Positions 49,872 to 60,958 of a DNA stretch of 64,000 nucleotides are shown piece by piece. Source of the stretch: Gambelia wislizenii. Taxonomy: Eukaryota; Chordata; Lepidosauria; Squamata; Crotaphytidae. Location: assembly GCA_030847615.1 (NCBI GenBank), contig JAUMIR010000002.1, forward strand, positions 195,159,809 to 195,223,808. The letters are read 5' to 3'. Under the pieces are notes generated by a model that searched no databases, was not told the origin of the DNA, and saw only the letters and a list, made by a program, of their open reading frames with translations. Positions within the stretch are counted from its first letter, which is position 1. Every line of letters starts with the position of its first letter. Both the position numbers and the translations under genes were made by a program.

Positions 49872-50985
49872 AATAATAATAAATTTTTATTTTTAACCCG
49901 CCCCTCTGCTCGGCCATCGGGGCAGTGTACAACAAGATTAAAACGCAGCAGTTAAAACAATCCTTCCCCATCCTAACCCTCCCACACCTTAAAACTAGAT
50001 TAAAACTAATAGAGAATTAAAACAAAGATAAAATAGAATACAATATACAATAAAGAAATAAATAAAAAATGGCAATAGCAGCAGGGTGGTGGGTAAGCAA
50101 TCAGCTCCACTTGAGCCGGGAAGTTATTCTGGGAAGGCCTGCCGGAAGAGATCCGTCTTTAGCGCTTTCTTGAAGCTATCAAGAGTAGTGATAAGACGGA
50201 TCTCATTCGGCAGGCCATTCCAAAGTCTGGGAGCCATAGAAGAGAAGGCCCTCTGGGAGGTCTGCAACAGCCTAGTTTTCATAGGCTGCAACAGATTCCT
50301 CCCAGAGGACTGAAGTGTGCGGGGGGATCATATGGGATGAGGCAGTCCCGGAGATAAGATGGACCCAAGCCATGTAAGGCTTTAAAGGTTAAAACCAACA
50401 CCTTGTACTGTGCCTGGAAACTGATCGGCAGCCAGTGGAGAGATTTAAGCACAGGTGTTATATGCTCTCTCCTAGATGTACCCGTAATTAACCTGGCTGC
50501 CATATTTTGTACCAGTTGAAGTTTCTGGGTTAGGCACAAGGGTAGCCCTATGTAGAGTGAGTTACAGTAATCCAAACGTGAGGTTACCAAAGCATGTACC
50601 ACAGTTTCCAGATCCCTTTTATCCAGGTAAGGGCGCAGCTGGCGTATCAGCTGAAGCTATAACAAGCACTCCTGACTGTCGCACTCACCTGACTAGTCAT
50701 GTGAAGCAACGAATCTAGGAGTACCCCCAGACTGCAAACACAGTCCTTAGAGGAGAGTGTGACACCATCCAGGACTGGAAGTTGTATTCCCAGATCTGGC
50801 TTTGGGCCTGTGACTGTCAGTACCTCTGTTTTGTCTGGATTTAGTCTCAATCTGTTTTTCCTCATCCAATCCATTACCGCTCTAAGACAGTCATTGAGAG
50901 AAGAGACACCATCTGAAGTCTGAGCTGACGATCTGGTCATGGCTCTGAATGATGGATGAACAAAACTTATCATTCTCGGAATTGA
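49872..50985 (-). mobile_element. L2-like LINE 3' end
   Basis: An (ATA)n tail and aacccgcccctctgctc mark the 3' end at left. The minus strand encodes the RT C-terminus in two frames: LRAVMDWMRKNRLRLNPDKT (50647-50955), then MVHALVTSRLDYCNSLYIGL, QLVQNMAARLITGTSRREHI and ALHGLGPSYL (50279-50602). It is 5'-truncated at about 50985, where a DNA element begins. Confidence 0.88.
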
Positions 50986-51239
50986 TATGCCGTATATTCC
51001 GGCGTATAAGATGACTTTTGAAGCCTGGAAAATAGACTCCAAAGTCAGGGGTCGTCTTATATGCCGGGTATACGCTTTGCCTCACCTGCCACCCAATCTC
51101 CTGCCTCTTCGCTCCTTTCGCAAATGGAGCGAAGATGCAGGAGATCAGGTGGGGGGGGTGAGGCAAAGCGTGTACTGGTACATTCGCCCCTCTTCTCTGC
51201 TTTCTTCCCCTTTGGGGAGCAATCTAAAACAGAGGAGAG

Positions 51240-52095
51240 GTGAGAATGTAGAGCTGCTCCGTCTCCTCGCCTGCCTGCTCGTGCTCTGGGTCAAAGAGAG
51301 TGCCCCACTGGCCGATTCCTCAGGTGAAGCGGCGGCGCCCCCGACCCAACCAGACCCAGCAGGAAGCAGCCAGCCGAGAGGGGGGGGCGCTGGGCACGGG
51401 TTGGCAACTACTCCCCCCCCAACCCCACAGACCGAGAGGGAAGGCTTTGGGAAGGCTTTGGGAGGCTTTCAGCTACCGTGATAAATCAGAGAAGCCCTCC
51501 CTCCCTGTGCGGCTTCCCCCTTTCCCTTTTAGCCACATGGAGTGGGGGGTCTTCTCCGTGACTGGCAGCCACAGAGAAGATCACCCCCGACCCCGCGCAG
51601 CTTCCCCCACTGCCTCTGGAGCCGTGCGGGGCGGGAGATGCTTCTCCGTGGCTGGCAGCCACGGAGAAGCCCTCCCTCCCCGCACAGCTTCCCCCCTTCT
51701 CCTTTCAGCTGTGCAGGGTGGGGGGTGATCTTCTCTGTGGCTACCAGTCATGGAGAAGGCCCCACCCACCCCGCGTGGCTAAAAGGGAAAGGGGGGAGCC
51801 GCGCAGAAAGGGAGGGCTTTTCTGATTTATCACGATAGCAGAAGGCCTCCCAAAGCCTTCCCAAGTTGGTGCTGGGTGACACACAGCCTTTCGGTCCACA
51901 GGGGATGGGGGGAGCGGTTGCCAACCCGTGCCCAGTGCCCCCCCCCTCTCTCTCGGCCAGCTGCTCCCTGCCGGGTCTGTCTGGGTTGGGGGCGCTACTG
52001 CTTCACCTGAGGAATCGGCCAGCGGGGCGCTCTCTTTGACCCAGAGCACGAGCAGGCAGGCGAGGAGACAGAGTAGCTGCCGAAAAGGCAATTCC
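51240..52095. repeat. GC-rich fold-back inside the intron 9 element
   Basis: The left arm 51240-51570 (gcctgcctgctcgtgctctg, ggcacgggttggcaac, gataaatcagagaagccctc) reappears inverted at 51745-52095 (gagggcttttctgatttatc, gttgccaacccgtgcc, cagagcacgagcaggcaggc). The loop holds short tandem repeats around cttctccgtggctggcagcc. Confidence 0.85.
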
Positions 52096-52728
52096 TGGCG
52101 CCAGCGTGGATGCTGCCCGGCCTCCCAGCCCCTCATGATGCGATGCGGAGGAGGAGGGGGGTCTCTCTCCAAGCAGCCGGGTCACATGACGGTGGAAGCC
52201 CCCAACCTAGAGAGGAAAAAGAGAGAGCTGCCCCTGCCCCTTCCCGAGAATGAGGCTGGGCGGGCAGGGGAGCGACCGAGTGAGCGAGCAAAGGAGGAAA
52301 GAAATGGGAAACCTACCCACACGCCCAGCTGGCTGGAAACGGCAAAGCGGCAAAGCTCACCCAGGAAGCTCTCGGTTTCACCGGCCAATGAAAGTTCTCA
52401 CCGCAGTGGTGATAGGCCGGCCCTCACCTGGAAAAGCGAAGGGCACCGCTTGGGAGGCCCGGAGTGGGTGGGTATGTTGTGTGTGTGTGTGCGCAGGGAT
52501 GGGCTGCCCCCCCCCCGACAGGGAAGCGCCATGCTCCAGAGGCGCCACTGGCAAATCGCCGGTTGAGTTGAAAAGCCGGGCGGGGCTCACATTGAGGCCC
52601 TCAAGGGGTCTCCAACTTGGGAGAATGAACGCTCCCACACTGCACAGCAGAGCAGCCAGACACGGTTGCCCGAGGGGAAATTGGTGGGGAGGCTCCTCCT
52701 GTATGGACCTTTCATGGTGGGGTAGAGG

Positions 52729-53059
52729 CAGGGGCTCTTCACCTTTTCTTTACCAGGGATCACCTTTGAATATCTTTTGTTGCTGGGGTCCCTCAAGACT
52801 TAATTCAAGATTTAAAGCCCCAATAATAATAATAATAATAATACCATTACACCATCTATTCAACCTTCCCTAGAGGCACTGGAGGAAGAGAGAAGACTTT
52901 TCTCCTGCAAGTTTGTGGCTGGAGTAGATTGAATGGCAATGCGCAGGCCAAGTCAACCAGCCAACCTTTGCCTTGGCTTCTGTCACTGCAGGGAGGAGGT
53001 GGGCCAAGCAGCCTTCAAGCCTTCACAGACTCCCACGGATCACAGGTTAAGAACCACTG
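52729..53059 (+). mobile_element. hAT-Charlie-like non-autonomous element
   Basis: Terminal inverted repeats caggggctcttcacc and ggttaagaaccactg, with an (AAT)n run near 52823-52843. It is the inverted counterpart of 22703-23101. Confidence 0.8.
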
Positions 53060-54168
53060 GTGTGGAAGACAGAATATCAACCAGTGTTGCTTGTTCCCTG
53101 ACTGTGCGGCAAGTGACACCTGCTGATATTTCCTCTTTTACACAGACATGAAAGGCATAGGAACTGTCTCCAGTTTTCGGTCTGACAGCCCTAATACTGC
53201 CTTTCTCTTCTCCCTCAGCCTAATTCCTGACTCATCTTTCCTTGGGTTTTAACATGACCAATCCCAGTTTTATTTTGCTCACCTTAAAAGGTCTCTGACC
53301 ACAGGAGGTTCCTCATCCCAGAAGCTGCCATTCTGCACCAAAGTGTTTGATGAACTAGACTCCCACCTTCATGTGACTCTTAAAACACCACAAACAAGGC
53401 GCTTAGTTCTGTAACATAGTGGACACGGTAGTGCCATTTTCAGTATCTGGTTTACTTCCATGGACTTGAAGTGACTATGCAGAAATGTATAACATTGCAG
53501 TCAGTATTTATTATTGTTGTTGTTGTTTATTTATATAGCATCATCTATGTACATGGCACTTGCATTAAAACAAGCAAAAAAACCAAGCAAACAAAACCCT
53601 GGGACCTGCCAAAGGTGTACAGTCTAAAATAAATATATACATAAGCACACACAGAAGGAATGAATAATAAACATAAGACTATAAAATATAATTGCAAAAC
53701 AAATTATCCAGGTAACTACAAAAAAAAACCCAACCCAACAACAATAATATAGTATGAAACAGCAAGAAAATAGAAACATAAAATAAACTGACCAATACAT
53801 GTGATCAAATATAAAACGACAATATATATGTGTATATACGGTAATATAAATCAAACTGACCAAAACATGTAAACAAAATATACAAGATTACAAACAGTAT
53901 CAAACTAAAATTCCAAAAGCTTTGGAAAAAGAGCAAAGCTTTCAATTGAGATTTAAAAACAGAAGGGGCAGTCCACAAATGTGCATAAAAGGAGGCTGGA
54001 GCGGGGAGTTCGGGATATTCTTGCCATATAAGAGAAGGGGGGGGGTCGTCTTATATGGCAAGTATATCCCAAACTCTATATTTTAACTTAAAAATTGGGG
54101 GGGTCATCTTATATGCCCGGTCGTCTTATACGCCGGAATATACCTTATGCGCCGGAATATATGGTAGG

Positions 54169-55198
54169 TGGTATTCTAACAATAGGCTGGCCAGATCTGA
54201 CTAACTCAATTAACTCATCAAACTACTCAACCCCACCAACTAACTACAAATCTTGACAGGCTACTCTCTCATCCTTGATCAGCTGTCATACACTAGCCTT
54301 TTCAAAACCCTTTTGGACATTCCACCTATCACCACTCACTCCCAGCATTGCATTCTGTCACTCCTTTCCGACAGATCCTTACCTTATAATATCTAATACA
54401 CAGTGCATATGTAATGATATTACTTTAATATCTAATAAATGAAACAACATTTTCCCTTGAAAATCCAGATAATCACAGACTGCAACTCCCAGCATTCTTC
54501 ACCATTGGTTATGTAAACTAGGGCTGTGGGTATTGCAGTCCAACAATATATGGAAGCCTATAAATTCCCACTTCTGTTTCATGGTGATCTTTTGACATTT
54601 AAATGAGCACCATTTTGGGTTGCTAGTTTGCTTATTTGTTTTTACATGCCTTCAATATTGCCCTGTCCAAATATATGTTTGTTGTTGATGAGGTTGAGAT
54701 TGCCTGTTCAGTTTTTATGTTACTTATTATACTCCTGCTGCTTTTCATACTTGTGTTAACCTGTTTTCCTTTTTTATTGAGTTGCTGTTCATTGTATTGT
54801 CACTCTTGTGTGATGTTCTGCCTAGAGAGCCTTTTTTTTTTTGAGCAGAAAGATAGCCAGTGCATGATAGTACTAATGAATAAACAAACCTAAATCTGAG
54901 CCCATAAAACTCTAAGTTAAAAGGAAGACATAGAAAATGGAAGAATCATTTCAATTGAAGAACATTATTTTGGAAAGCCCAAACCTTCATGCTGTCCAGG
55001 TTTGATGAATCATATCAGACATTAATTGCATTGATTACTAGAATATTTTCTTCCTTCCTAGTTCCTTCCTAGTTTCCCTCCAAATGTACTATGTTCAGTT
55101 CCAAGATATGACTGCTGATCACAACTGTGAACTAACTTGTTCACCAGTAGTTCTGCAACCAGCAAAGTGATATGATATAATTTTTGTCTTGCATCCAG
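54169..55198. other. ACOX1 intron 9 end, no gene
   Basis: AT-rich sequence with a short palindromic remnant near 54470-54560 (actgcaactcccagcattct). The 85-codon frame at 54636 has only hydrophobic low-complexity content. Confidence 0.45.
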
Positions 55199-55378
55199 AT
55201 TCCTTGTCAAAAGCTATACACAAGTTAGTTCAGGGCAGTTGCTTAGTGGCATGATGTCCTACCTGAATGACCTACCAGGGCAACACATTCAGCCCCAGCA
55301 AGTGTCTGCTCGACCCACCACAGTGCATATCAACAACCCATCCAGCTTAGTGGAAGCATATAAACTGAGAGCTTCTAG
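55199..55378 (+). CDS. ACOX1: ACOX1 exon 10
   Basis: A 180-bp exon between tgcatccag and ag|gtaagt. It encodes [40 protein letters not shown] and [19 protein letters not shown], about residues 433-493. This is the more variable linker and early C-terminal part of ACOX1. It follows the large intron 9, which is about 5.4 kb and repeat-filled. Confidence 0.96.
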
Positions 55379-57040
55379 GTAAGTTCTGGTGTAAAGTGCA
55401 CGAAATCTGTTGTCACAATTCAGAACAGTTCACCTCACAACAGTTTTCTTGACCATTTCATATTTGGTTTATGTGAAATGGATTGGCTCTTGTTTGTCTT
55501 TGTTGTTGCTCCTAAATATGAAAGTACTGGTATCAGGCTGAGCAGAGGTCTGGGCCTGGCTGACCCAGTGGAGTCAAGAAACAATATGCTAGCAGCTGGA
55601 AAGACTGTGTAACATGCAGCAGTACTATGGAGGGAGTTGTTCAGTGTGACAGAATTACTGGGAAGGAAACGTGGAGGAATCTGGTGGAGGAAAGAATCTA
55701 GAAATTGATAACTTGTGTAAATATTGAGAAAAAGTCAGACTGTGCAACATCTGTTCAGAGTGGATAGAGGATAGAATTGGCAATGGTTGAAGAACTGGAA
55801 AAGGAGGTTCTTCTGGATCCCTAGGAAAAGGAAGAGGATGATTTGGAGAATGTCAGCCCTTTTCTGTAACAAAGGGAGTATTGAGCCTGGAAAGTACTTT
55901 CAGAACACCACTACCTATGTCAGGAAACTGGATAGGGGCTGAAAAATGAAATTTCTTTTTCATAATCATTCAAAAAGAGCATGTGTTAGTGCTGCCAAAG
56001 ATATGACAGCTTCTTTTCTTTCAGAGCAAGACAGATATGATTGTGCCTATTGCACCCTACTATGGATGGACCATGTGCACTCTCCTGATCCATTTCTGCC
56101 ATTTCTGCCCAAATTAGTCTGGTTGCTGCTGCCAGCAGAACCATGCTGCTAAAATTCAGCAATGGCAGAGAAACTCAGTATTATTTTACTTTTCTTTCTG
56201 GAAGGGATAGAAACACTCTGCTCTTCCAGTATAGAGAGCTCTGTTGCAAGAGATGCTCTAGTACCCTCCTGAACCATAGAGAGCAATTATAGTTGCTGTA
56301 GAACTTTGATGGCTTCAGCAGTGTGGTCTTTAGAGGGTGGTGGGTTTCTAGAGTGGTCCACTATCTGGAAGTTACCTACCTTGCCCTACCAGGCTTTCCT
56401 ATCCTAGCAAGTATTACAGTATATTAGTCAGAAGAGAATTTATGTATGGCCCCTAAGGCTGGCCCATAATTACTTGACCCAAGGACCTGTAGATTGAAAG
56501 ATAAAGCCATTATATCCAACTTGTAAGATGGATTATATTGGTTTGTAGTATAACCCCCATCATTCTGAGCTTGTGACTTATAGTAGAAATAAACACATAC
56601 TGTACTAAATAAGTGCAAAATGTTAACATAAGACACATAACAGAAGAAAGAAATTTCTGTATGAAGAGAGAAGGAGAGATATGCTTGGATGCTAAATAAA
56701 GGGTAAAATAAACCAGTGAAGCTCATCAGTATCACTACAGAGGGGCTTGGTTTAATTTTGTGTTGATCAAAAAGTTAGAAGGAGAACAAGTACTACAGTT
56801 ACAAAAATGGGCCTTACTTGCCTTTTATTTACTTATATTGAAACACTTGGATTACTTATATTGGAACACTTGGATACTCAAGAATTGTGTGAAAAAGGAA
56901 AAACGCAGTAACTGTCAGTTTATAAGGTTGGGATCAAAACAGAGGTATTCTGAGTGGATTTTGTCACTGGTTGTACCAGCTCTGTGTTTCTATTAGCATG
57001 TCAGTAGACTTGAGGGTTCATTCTGGTTTGGTGCCACTTT
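55379..57040. other. ACOX1 intron 10, no gene
   Basis: Apparently single-copy sequence with short motif-free frames, up to the CR1 3' end. Confidence 0.45.
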
Positions 57041-57042
57041 GA

Positions 57043-57204
57043 ATAAGGATGCACTACCTCGGAGTGTGGTGGAGTTTCCTTCTTTGGAGGTTTTTAAGCA
57101 GAGGCTGGATGGCTAGCTGTCGGGAATGCTTTGATTGTATTTTCCTGCAGGGCAGGTGGTTGGACTGGATAGCCCTCATTGTCTCTTCCAGCTCTATGAT
57201 TCTA
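57043..57204 (+). mobile_element. CR1 3' end next to exon 11
   Basis: ggatgcactacctcggagtg, then gcagaggctggatggctagc and gttggactggatagccctc, ending in ctatgattcta. The same 3' end is seen at 15827-16020. Confidence 0.85.
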
Positions 57205-57233
57205 AGTAGCACTTGTGTTCTTCCATATTACAG

Positions 57234-57339
57234 GCTGGTTGAATTTGCAGCAAAGAACTTGCAAGCTGAACTGAACCGTAGAAGGAGCAAGGAGGATGCT
57301 TGGAATCGGACTTCCATTGATTTAGTACGAGCATCTGAG
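57234..57339 (+). CDS. ACOX1: ACOX1 exon 11
   Basis: A 106-bp exon between atattacag and gag|gtcagt. It encodes LVEFAAKNLQAELNRRRSKE then DAWNRTSIDLVRASE, about residues 493-528. A CR1 3' end terminates at 57204, about 30 bp before the exon. The open frame that runs into it from 57049 is CR1 sequence and not a longer exon. Confidence 0.96.
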
Positions 57340-57436
57340 GTCAGTACTGCCTCCAGATAAGTTAGCTTTTGTTGCCTGTCGACACTACCAGACTCAGGAC
57401 CTTACACCTGTCCATTAAATGTTCCCTTTTTTTAAG

Positions 57437-57580
57437 GCACACTGTCACTATGTGGTGGTCAAGCTATTCACAGCAAAGCTTTCAGAAATTGGTGACCCAG
57501 CTGTCCGGGCTGTCCTGAACAACCTGTGTCTACTGTACGCACTCCATGGAATTAGTAAAAACACTGGAGACTTTCTACAG
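57437..57580 (+). CDS. ACOX1: ACOX1 exon 12
   Basis: A 144-bp, phase 0 to phase 0 exon between tttttttaag and cag|gtaggg, separated from exon 11 by a 97-bp intron, the shortest here. It encodes [40 protein letters not shown] and KNTGDFLQ, about residues 529-576, in the C-terminal helical domain. Confidence 0.97.
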
Positions 57581-58340
57581 GTAGGGAACTAAATTCTACC
57601 TTAATACCTTGAACCACAATGTGCTGCTTTTTAGCTACAAAGAGAAAGCACTTGGCAGGGATAACTAGGATTAAACACTACTGGGGAGGCAATAGAGAAA
57701 CCTTTTGGAGCAATAATTCTGGCAGGCAAGCTACAGGCAAAGCTGGCTGGTTGTGGATACAACAAGGCTCTTAAGTTGGCCTTTTGGTTGGTTTGTAGGA
57801 TAGAGGCAGTCATTTGGGTACCATGATGACAGTGAGGCTTGATCATGGGTAGGCTGAACATAGATCTGGATGATTTGCAACATGGTGGGCAAGGGTTTCT
57901 CACTTCCAGTTGTTCAGCAATAGCAATAGCCAAGTGCCTCTTCCCTGTCTAAAAAATATACAGCAGAAATTAAGAAAGTTGGGGGTAACCAGTGGTTGAT
58001 TTTTCTGTGGAAGAACTGTAAGTGCCATTTAGTTCTGATATTTAGAACAAATTCCTGGGCTCAGAATTTCTTAATTTAAGTAAATGCCTTTTATAGTAGG
58101 CTGCTGTTGGTCAATCTCAGGGTTCCCAAAAAGCTCCCAAAGTAGGTTCTGCAAGGCTGAATCTACCTGTCCCTGTCTAGATGAACCCATGGTTTACTCT
58201 GTATAAAGCACTTTCATGTATTCCTAATACATTCCTCATAATCCCCCGTGGATACCAAAATCCATAAATGATCAAGTCCCATTATATACAATGGCATAGT
58301 AAAATGGTGTCCCTTACATAAAATGGGAAAATCAAGGTTT

Positions 58341-58521
58341 ATAGATTTTCCTTGGGTTTATTTCTGATGTTCCGCCTGCATCTGTTCTCTGAAGATGCCA
58401 GCCACAGATGCAGGCGAAACATCAGAAGTAAACTCTTCCAGAACATGGCCTCACAACCTGGGAAAAAAAACAAAAACGAGGAAAATCTATGGATGCCAGC
58501 CATGAAAGCCTTCGACTTCAC
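58341..58521 (+). mobile_element. Penelope-like 3' tail with inverted 5' piece
   Basis: Flanked by a 13-bp duplication, aaaatcaaggttt (58328-58340 and 58522-58534). It begins with an inverted fragment (atagattttccttggg) of its own tail (gaggaaaatctatgg). The hammerhead-like segment and the tail ending cttcgacttcac follow. No coding sequence is present. Confidence 0.88.
58385..58428 (+). ncRNA. Hammerhead-ribozyme-like motif in Penelope tail
   Basis: TTCT (helix I), CTGAAGA (58389-58395), GCC...GGC stem, GAAA (58416-58419), CATC, then AGAA (helix I). The box is ACAT instead of the self-complementary ACGT, and an extra T follows CTGAAGA, so it is probably not active. Confidence 0.45.
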
Positions 58522-58759
58522 AAAATCAAGGTTTGCTTCTTGGATTTTTAAAAAATATATATTTTCAATCTGTGCATGGTAGAATCCATGGATGCCAAAT
58601 CCATGGATACAGAGGGCCAACTGTAGAAGCCCATAAGTATCCTTATGAGATGGTATCCACTTCCAAATGCATCTTAACGCTCTGTGTGGAACATAGGTCC
58701 ATATCAGGTTTGTAGGGTGGCTGGACTGGGCTTCATATGAACTGCATAACTCTAGATTC

Positions 58760-58760
58760 A

Positions 58761-58806
<46 letters not shown>

Positions 58807-58845
58807 CACTTTCATTCATTCATTCATTCCTTCATTCCTTCGTTT
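58760..58845. repeat. (CTTT)n and (CATT)n microsatellite before exon 13
   Basis: About eleven ctttt/cttt units followed by several cattc units end about 30 bp before the exon 13 acceptor. Confidence 0.9.
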
Positions 58846-58871
58846 TGTTTTGTTCTTTTTTTTCCCCTTAG

Positions 58872-59078
58872 GGAGGCATTTTGACAGATGCACAGATAAT
58901 TCAAGTGAACCAGCGTGTAAAGGAACTCTTGGCATTAATCCGTCCCAATGCAGTAGCTCTGGTGGATTCCTTTGACTTCCACGATTCTGTTCTTGGATCT
59001 GTGCTTGGCCGATACGATGGTAATGTCTATGAAAATATGTTTGAGTGGTCAAAGAAATCACCACTAAATAAAACACAG
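58872..59078 (+). CDS. ACOX1: ACOX1 exon 13
   Basis: A 207-bp, phase 0 to phase 0 exon between ttccccttag and cag|gtaaga. It encodes [40 protein letters not shown] and [20 protein letters not shown] plus a short tail, about residues 577-645. The VNQRVKELL and [14 protein letters not shown] blocks are family hallmarks. Its pyrimidine tract is preceded by a (CTTT)n and (CATT)n microsatellite. Confidence 0.97.
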
Positions 59079-60448
59079 GTAAGACCTACTTTAAAAAAAA
59101 TAATAATATTACCCATTCCATTTATCAACTGATTAGGACAACATGGAAAAGAGGGTCCTCAGAGATGCATCAGAAGGAATGTGAGGTAAAGCTGTAACAG
59201 CATCCCAGGTTATGGTGGAATGATGCAGCTCTCTTGGGATTACTACAAATATAAAACTGACCCTTAGTTATAGGAAGGGCACACTGATCTAATGATATCA
59301 CAAGTTTGCAAGGTCTGAATATCGACTGGACCACAAAACCTCCATTAAATCAGGTGATGGGTGTGAAGAAAATAAGAACCCTCTTAATTGTGCTCCTTTT
59401 TGTACTGTCCCTAGAAAAGGAAGGACAGAGGCAACAGAACAGAGATCTTTTTGCAAAATCTGATCAAACTTACTGACCATGTAGTGGTCCTAGTGAAAGC
59501 AGAAGTGGAAACAGAACAGTGAACATTCCATAGCCAAACTCAGCAGCTGTTGAGAACAGAGGGCAGGAATCAGCATTTCCAATAGGTTCGACAGCAGCTT
59601 AGAAGTACTAAAGTGTATATAAAATCTAAAGGCAAGGGATTCATTGAGCCACTTGAACAGATTGGAAATTCCAACTGGAGGCTAAAAATCCTTTTCAAGT
59701 AAGGGATACGAATGCTTGTTACTACTCAAAACTGCATATATCAAATAATGAAATAGTAAAATTAAATGTTTTAAAAGTGCATAATAATCACCTACAGCTT
59801 CATAATACATGCTTATGAAGTAACCTGTGATTATGAAGCTGTGAGTGTTCTGGCTGGGATATCTTGTCTCAGCGGTCCCATACCTAACTTGAGTTATTAT
59901 CTTTCTTGGTTTGTTAACAAGTGGTATGCCAGAGTTCCCTGATTTAGACATAAGGAGAACTCAGGCTCATTACAAGCATGGATTTCTTTGCCAAAGGTGA
60001 AATACAGCAGGGAAGAGTGTTCTCCATAGCTTTGTATACCCAGTTATTGAAACAAAGCTAATACAATTCTACAGGCCCATTAAACCTTTTTATTTTGGAT
60101 TAAAACAGTAATTTTACAATTCTCATATACACAATTCCTCCTATTTGTGGGGGCATTTACAACAAATAAAATTACTGTTTATGAACAGTACTATCTCTTT
60201 TCCTCATCTCCAAAGACATTAAGGTAAGTGTGGGGAAACTCTCAACTTCCAGCTGTTGTCTGCAACTCCTGTTTGCATCATCTTCATCAGAACTGTTGAG
60301 AGTCTCAGTCCAAAGAAACTGGAAAAAGGCAGTAGAAAGTGTTGACCTAGCCAGTTCCTACTGATCTTAACTGTTGTTGAGACAATGAGCTGGATTTGGA
60401 GCTTTATTCTTAATGCTATGTTAAAGAGTTGAAGCTCTTTAACACATA
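59079..60448. other. ACOX1 intron 13, no gene
   Basis: AT-rich intronic sequence without recognised repeats or coding motifs. Confidence 0.45.
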
Positions 60449-60650
60449 CAATACAACCCCTGTATCCATGGTGGATACGTTTCCTGACTTCCCGCGGATA
60501 GTGGAAATTGTGGATAACAGTGAACCCTCTATTTCCAATGGAAGCATACCATAGAATCATGCTGGAAAACCTAGAAAATGCCTAGAGATTTTTTCGATGC
60601 AGGTAAGTGAAACCGTGGGTAGCAGTCTTACGGATACAGGGGTTGTATTG
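60449..60650. mobile_element. Tigger-like MITE
   Basis: A 202-bp element with perfect 19-bp inverted ends, caatacaacccctgtatcc and its complement, flanked by TA. It is related to 30690-30912. Confidence 0.92.
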
Positions 60651-60907
60651 TACTTGTACTTGTATGGGTGCTACATGGTTCTAGTTCAGGGGTGAGAAAA
60701 GTGCAGTTCATGTGCTGCATGTGGCCCCCCAAACATCATTGCCAGCACATCCCCAAAACAATGGTGCGGCCTGCAGGGAGGGGGCAGGTATGAAAATTGC
60801 CCCTCATCCCCCTCATAGATGCCCACCCTATTCTAGTGGGATCAAGAAGTATGGAGTATGTATGTGCTTGTGTTTTAATTAACAGCTTATCTTACTACCT
60901 TCCACAG

Positions 60908-60958
60908 GTCCATCCATCTTTCCACAAACATCTGAAGCCAATGCAAGCTAAACTGTGA
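60908..60958 (+). CDS. ACOX1: ACOX1 exon 14, C-terminus and stop
   Basis: The coding part of the last exon follows acceptor tccacag and encodes VHPSFHKHLKPMQAKL followed by TGA. The last three residues, AKL, fit the type-1 peroxisomal targeting signal (S/A/C-K/R/H-L). Mammalian ACOX1 ends in SKL, so this is a conservative Ser-to-Ala change that should still be read by PEX5. Confidence 0.96.
   Translation, partial: VHPSFHKHLKPMQAKL

Larger units (their letters stand above)
50988..54168. mobile_element. 3.2-kb inverted-repeat element with GC-rich interior
   Basis: The left end (ccgtatattccggcgtataa, then gtcgtcttatatgccggg) is inverted at the right (gtcgtcttatacgccggaat, ccggaatatatgg). The interior from about 51080 to 52700 is very GC- and CpG-rich and has its own inverted arms. 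A hAT-Charlie-like element (52729-53059) is inserted. No transposase frame is recognisable. The frames of 60-210 codons on both strands are a by-product of GC-rich composition. Confidence 0.75.
58228..58627. mobile_element. Tigger-like MITE interrupted by a Penelope tail
   Basis: ccccgtggataccaaaatcc at left and ggatacagagggccaactg followed by TA at right are the ends of a Tigger-like element. The body is split at aaaatcaaggttt by the Penelope piece. Confidence 0.7.

Noticed and set aside
51240..52873. Long open frames (up to 212 codons) as a GC-rich gene on both strands
   Set aside because: They overlap on both strands, lack motifs and fall in inverted and tandem repeats. Few stops are expected in such GC-rich DNA.
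57049..57360. A 103-codon ORF as a separate small protein
   Set aside because: Its first half is CR1 3' sequence and its second half is ACOX1 exon 11 read into the intron.
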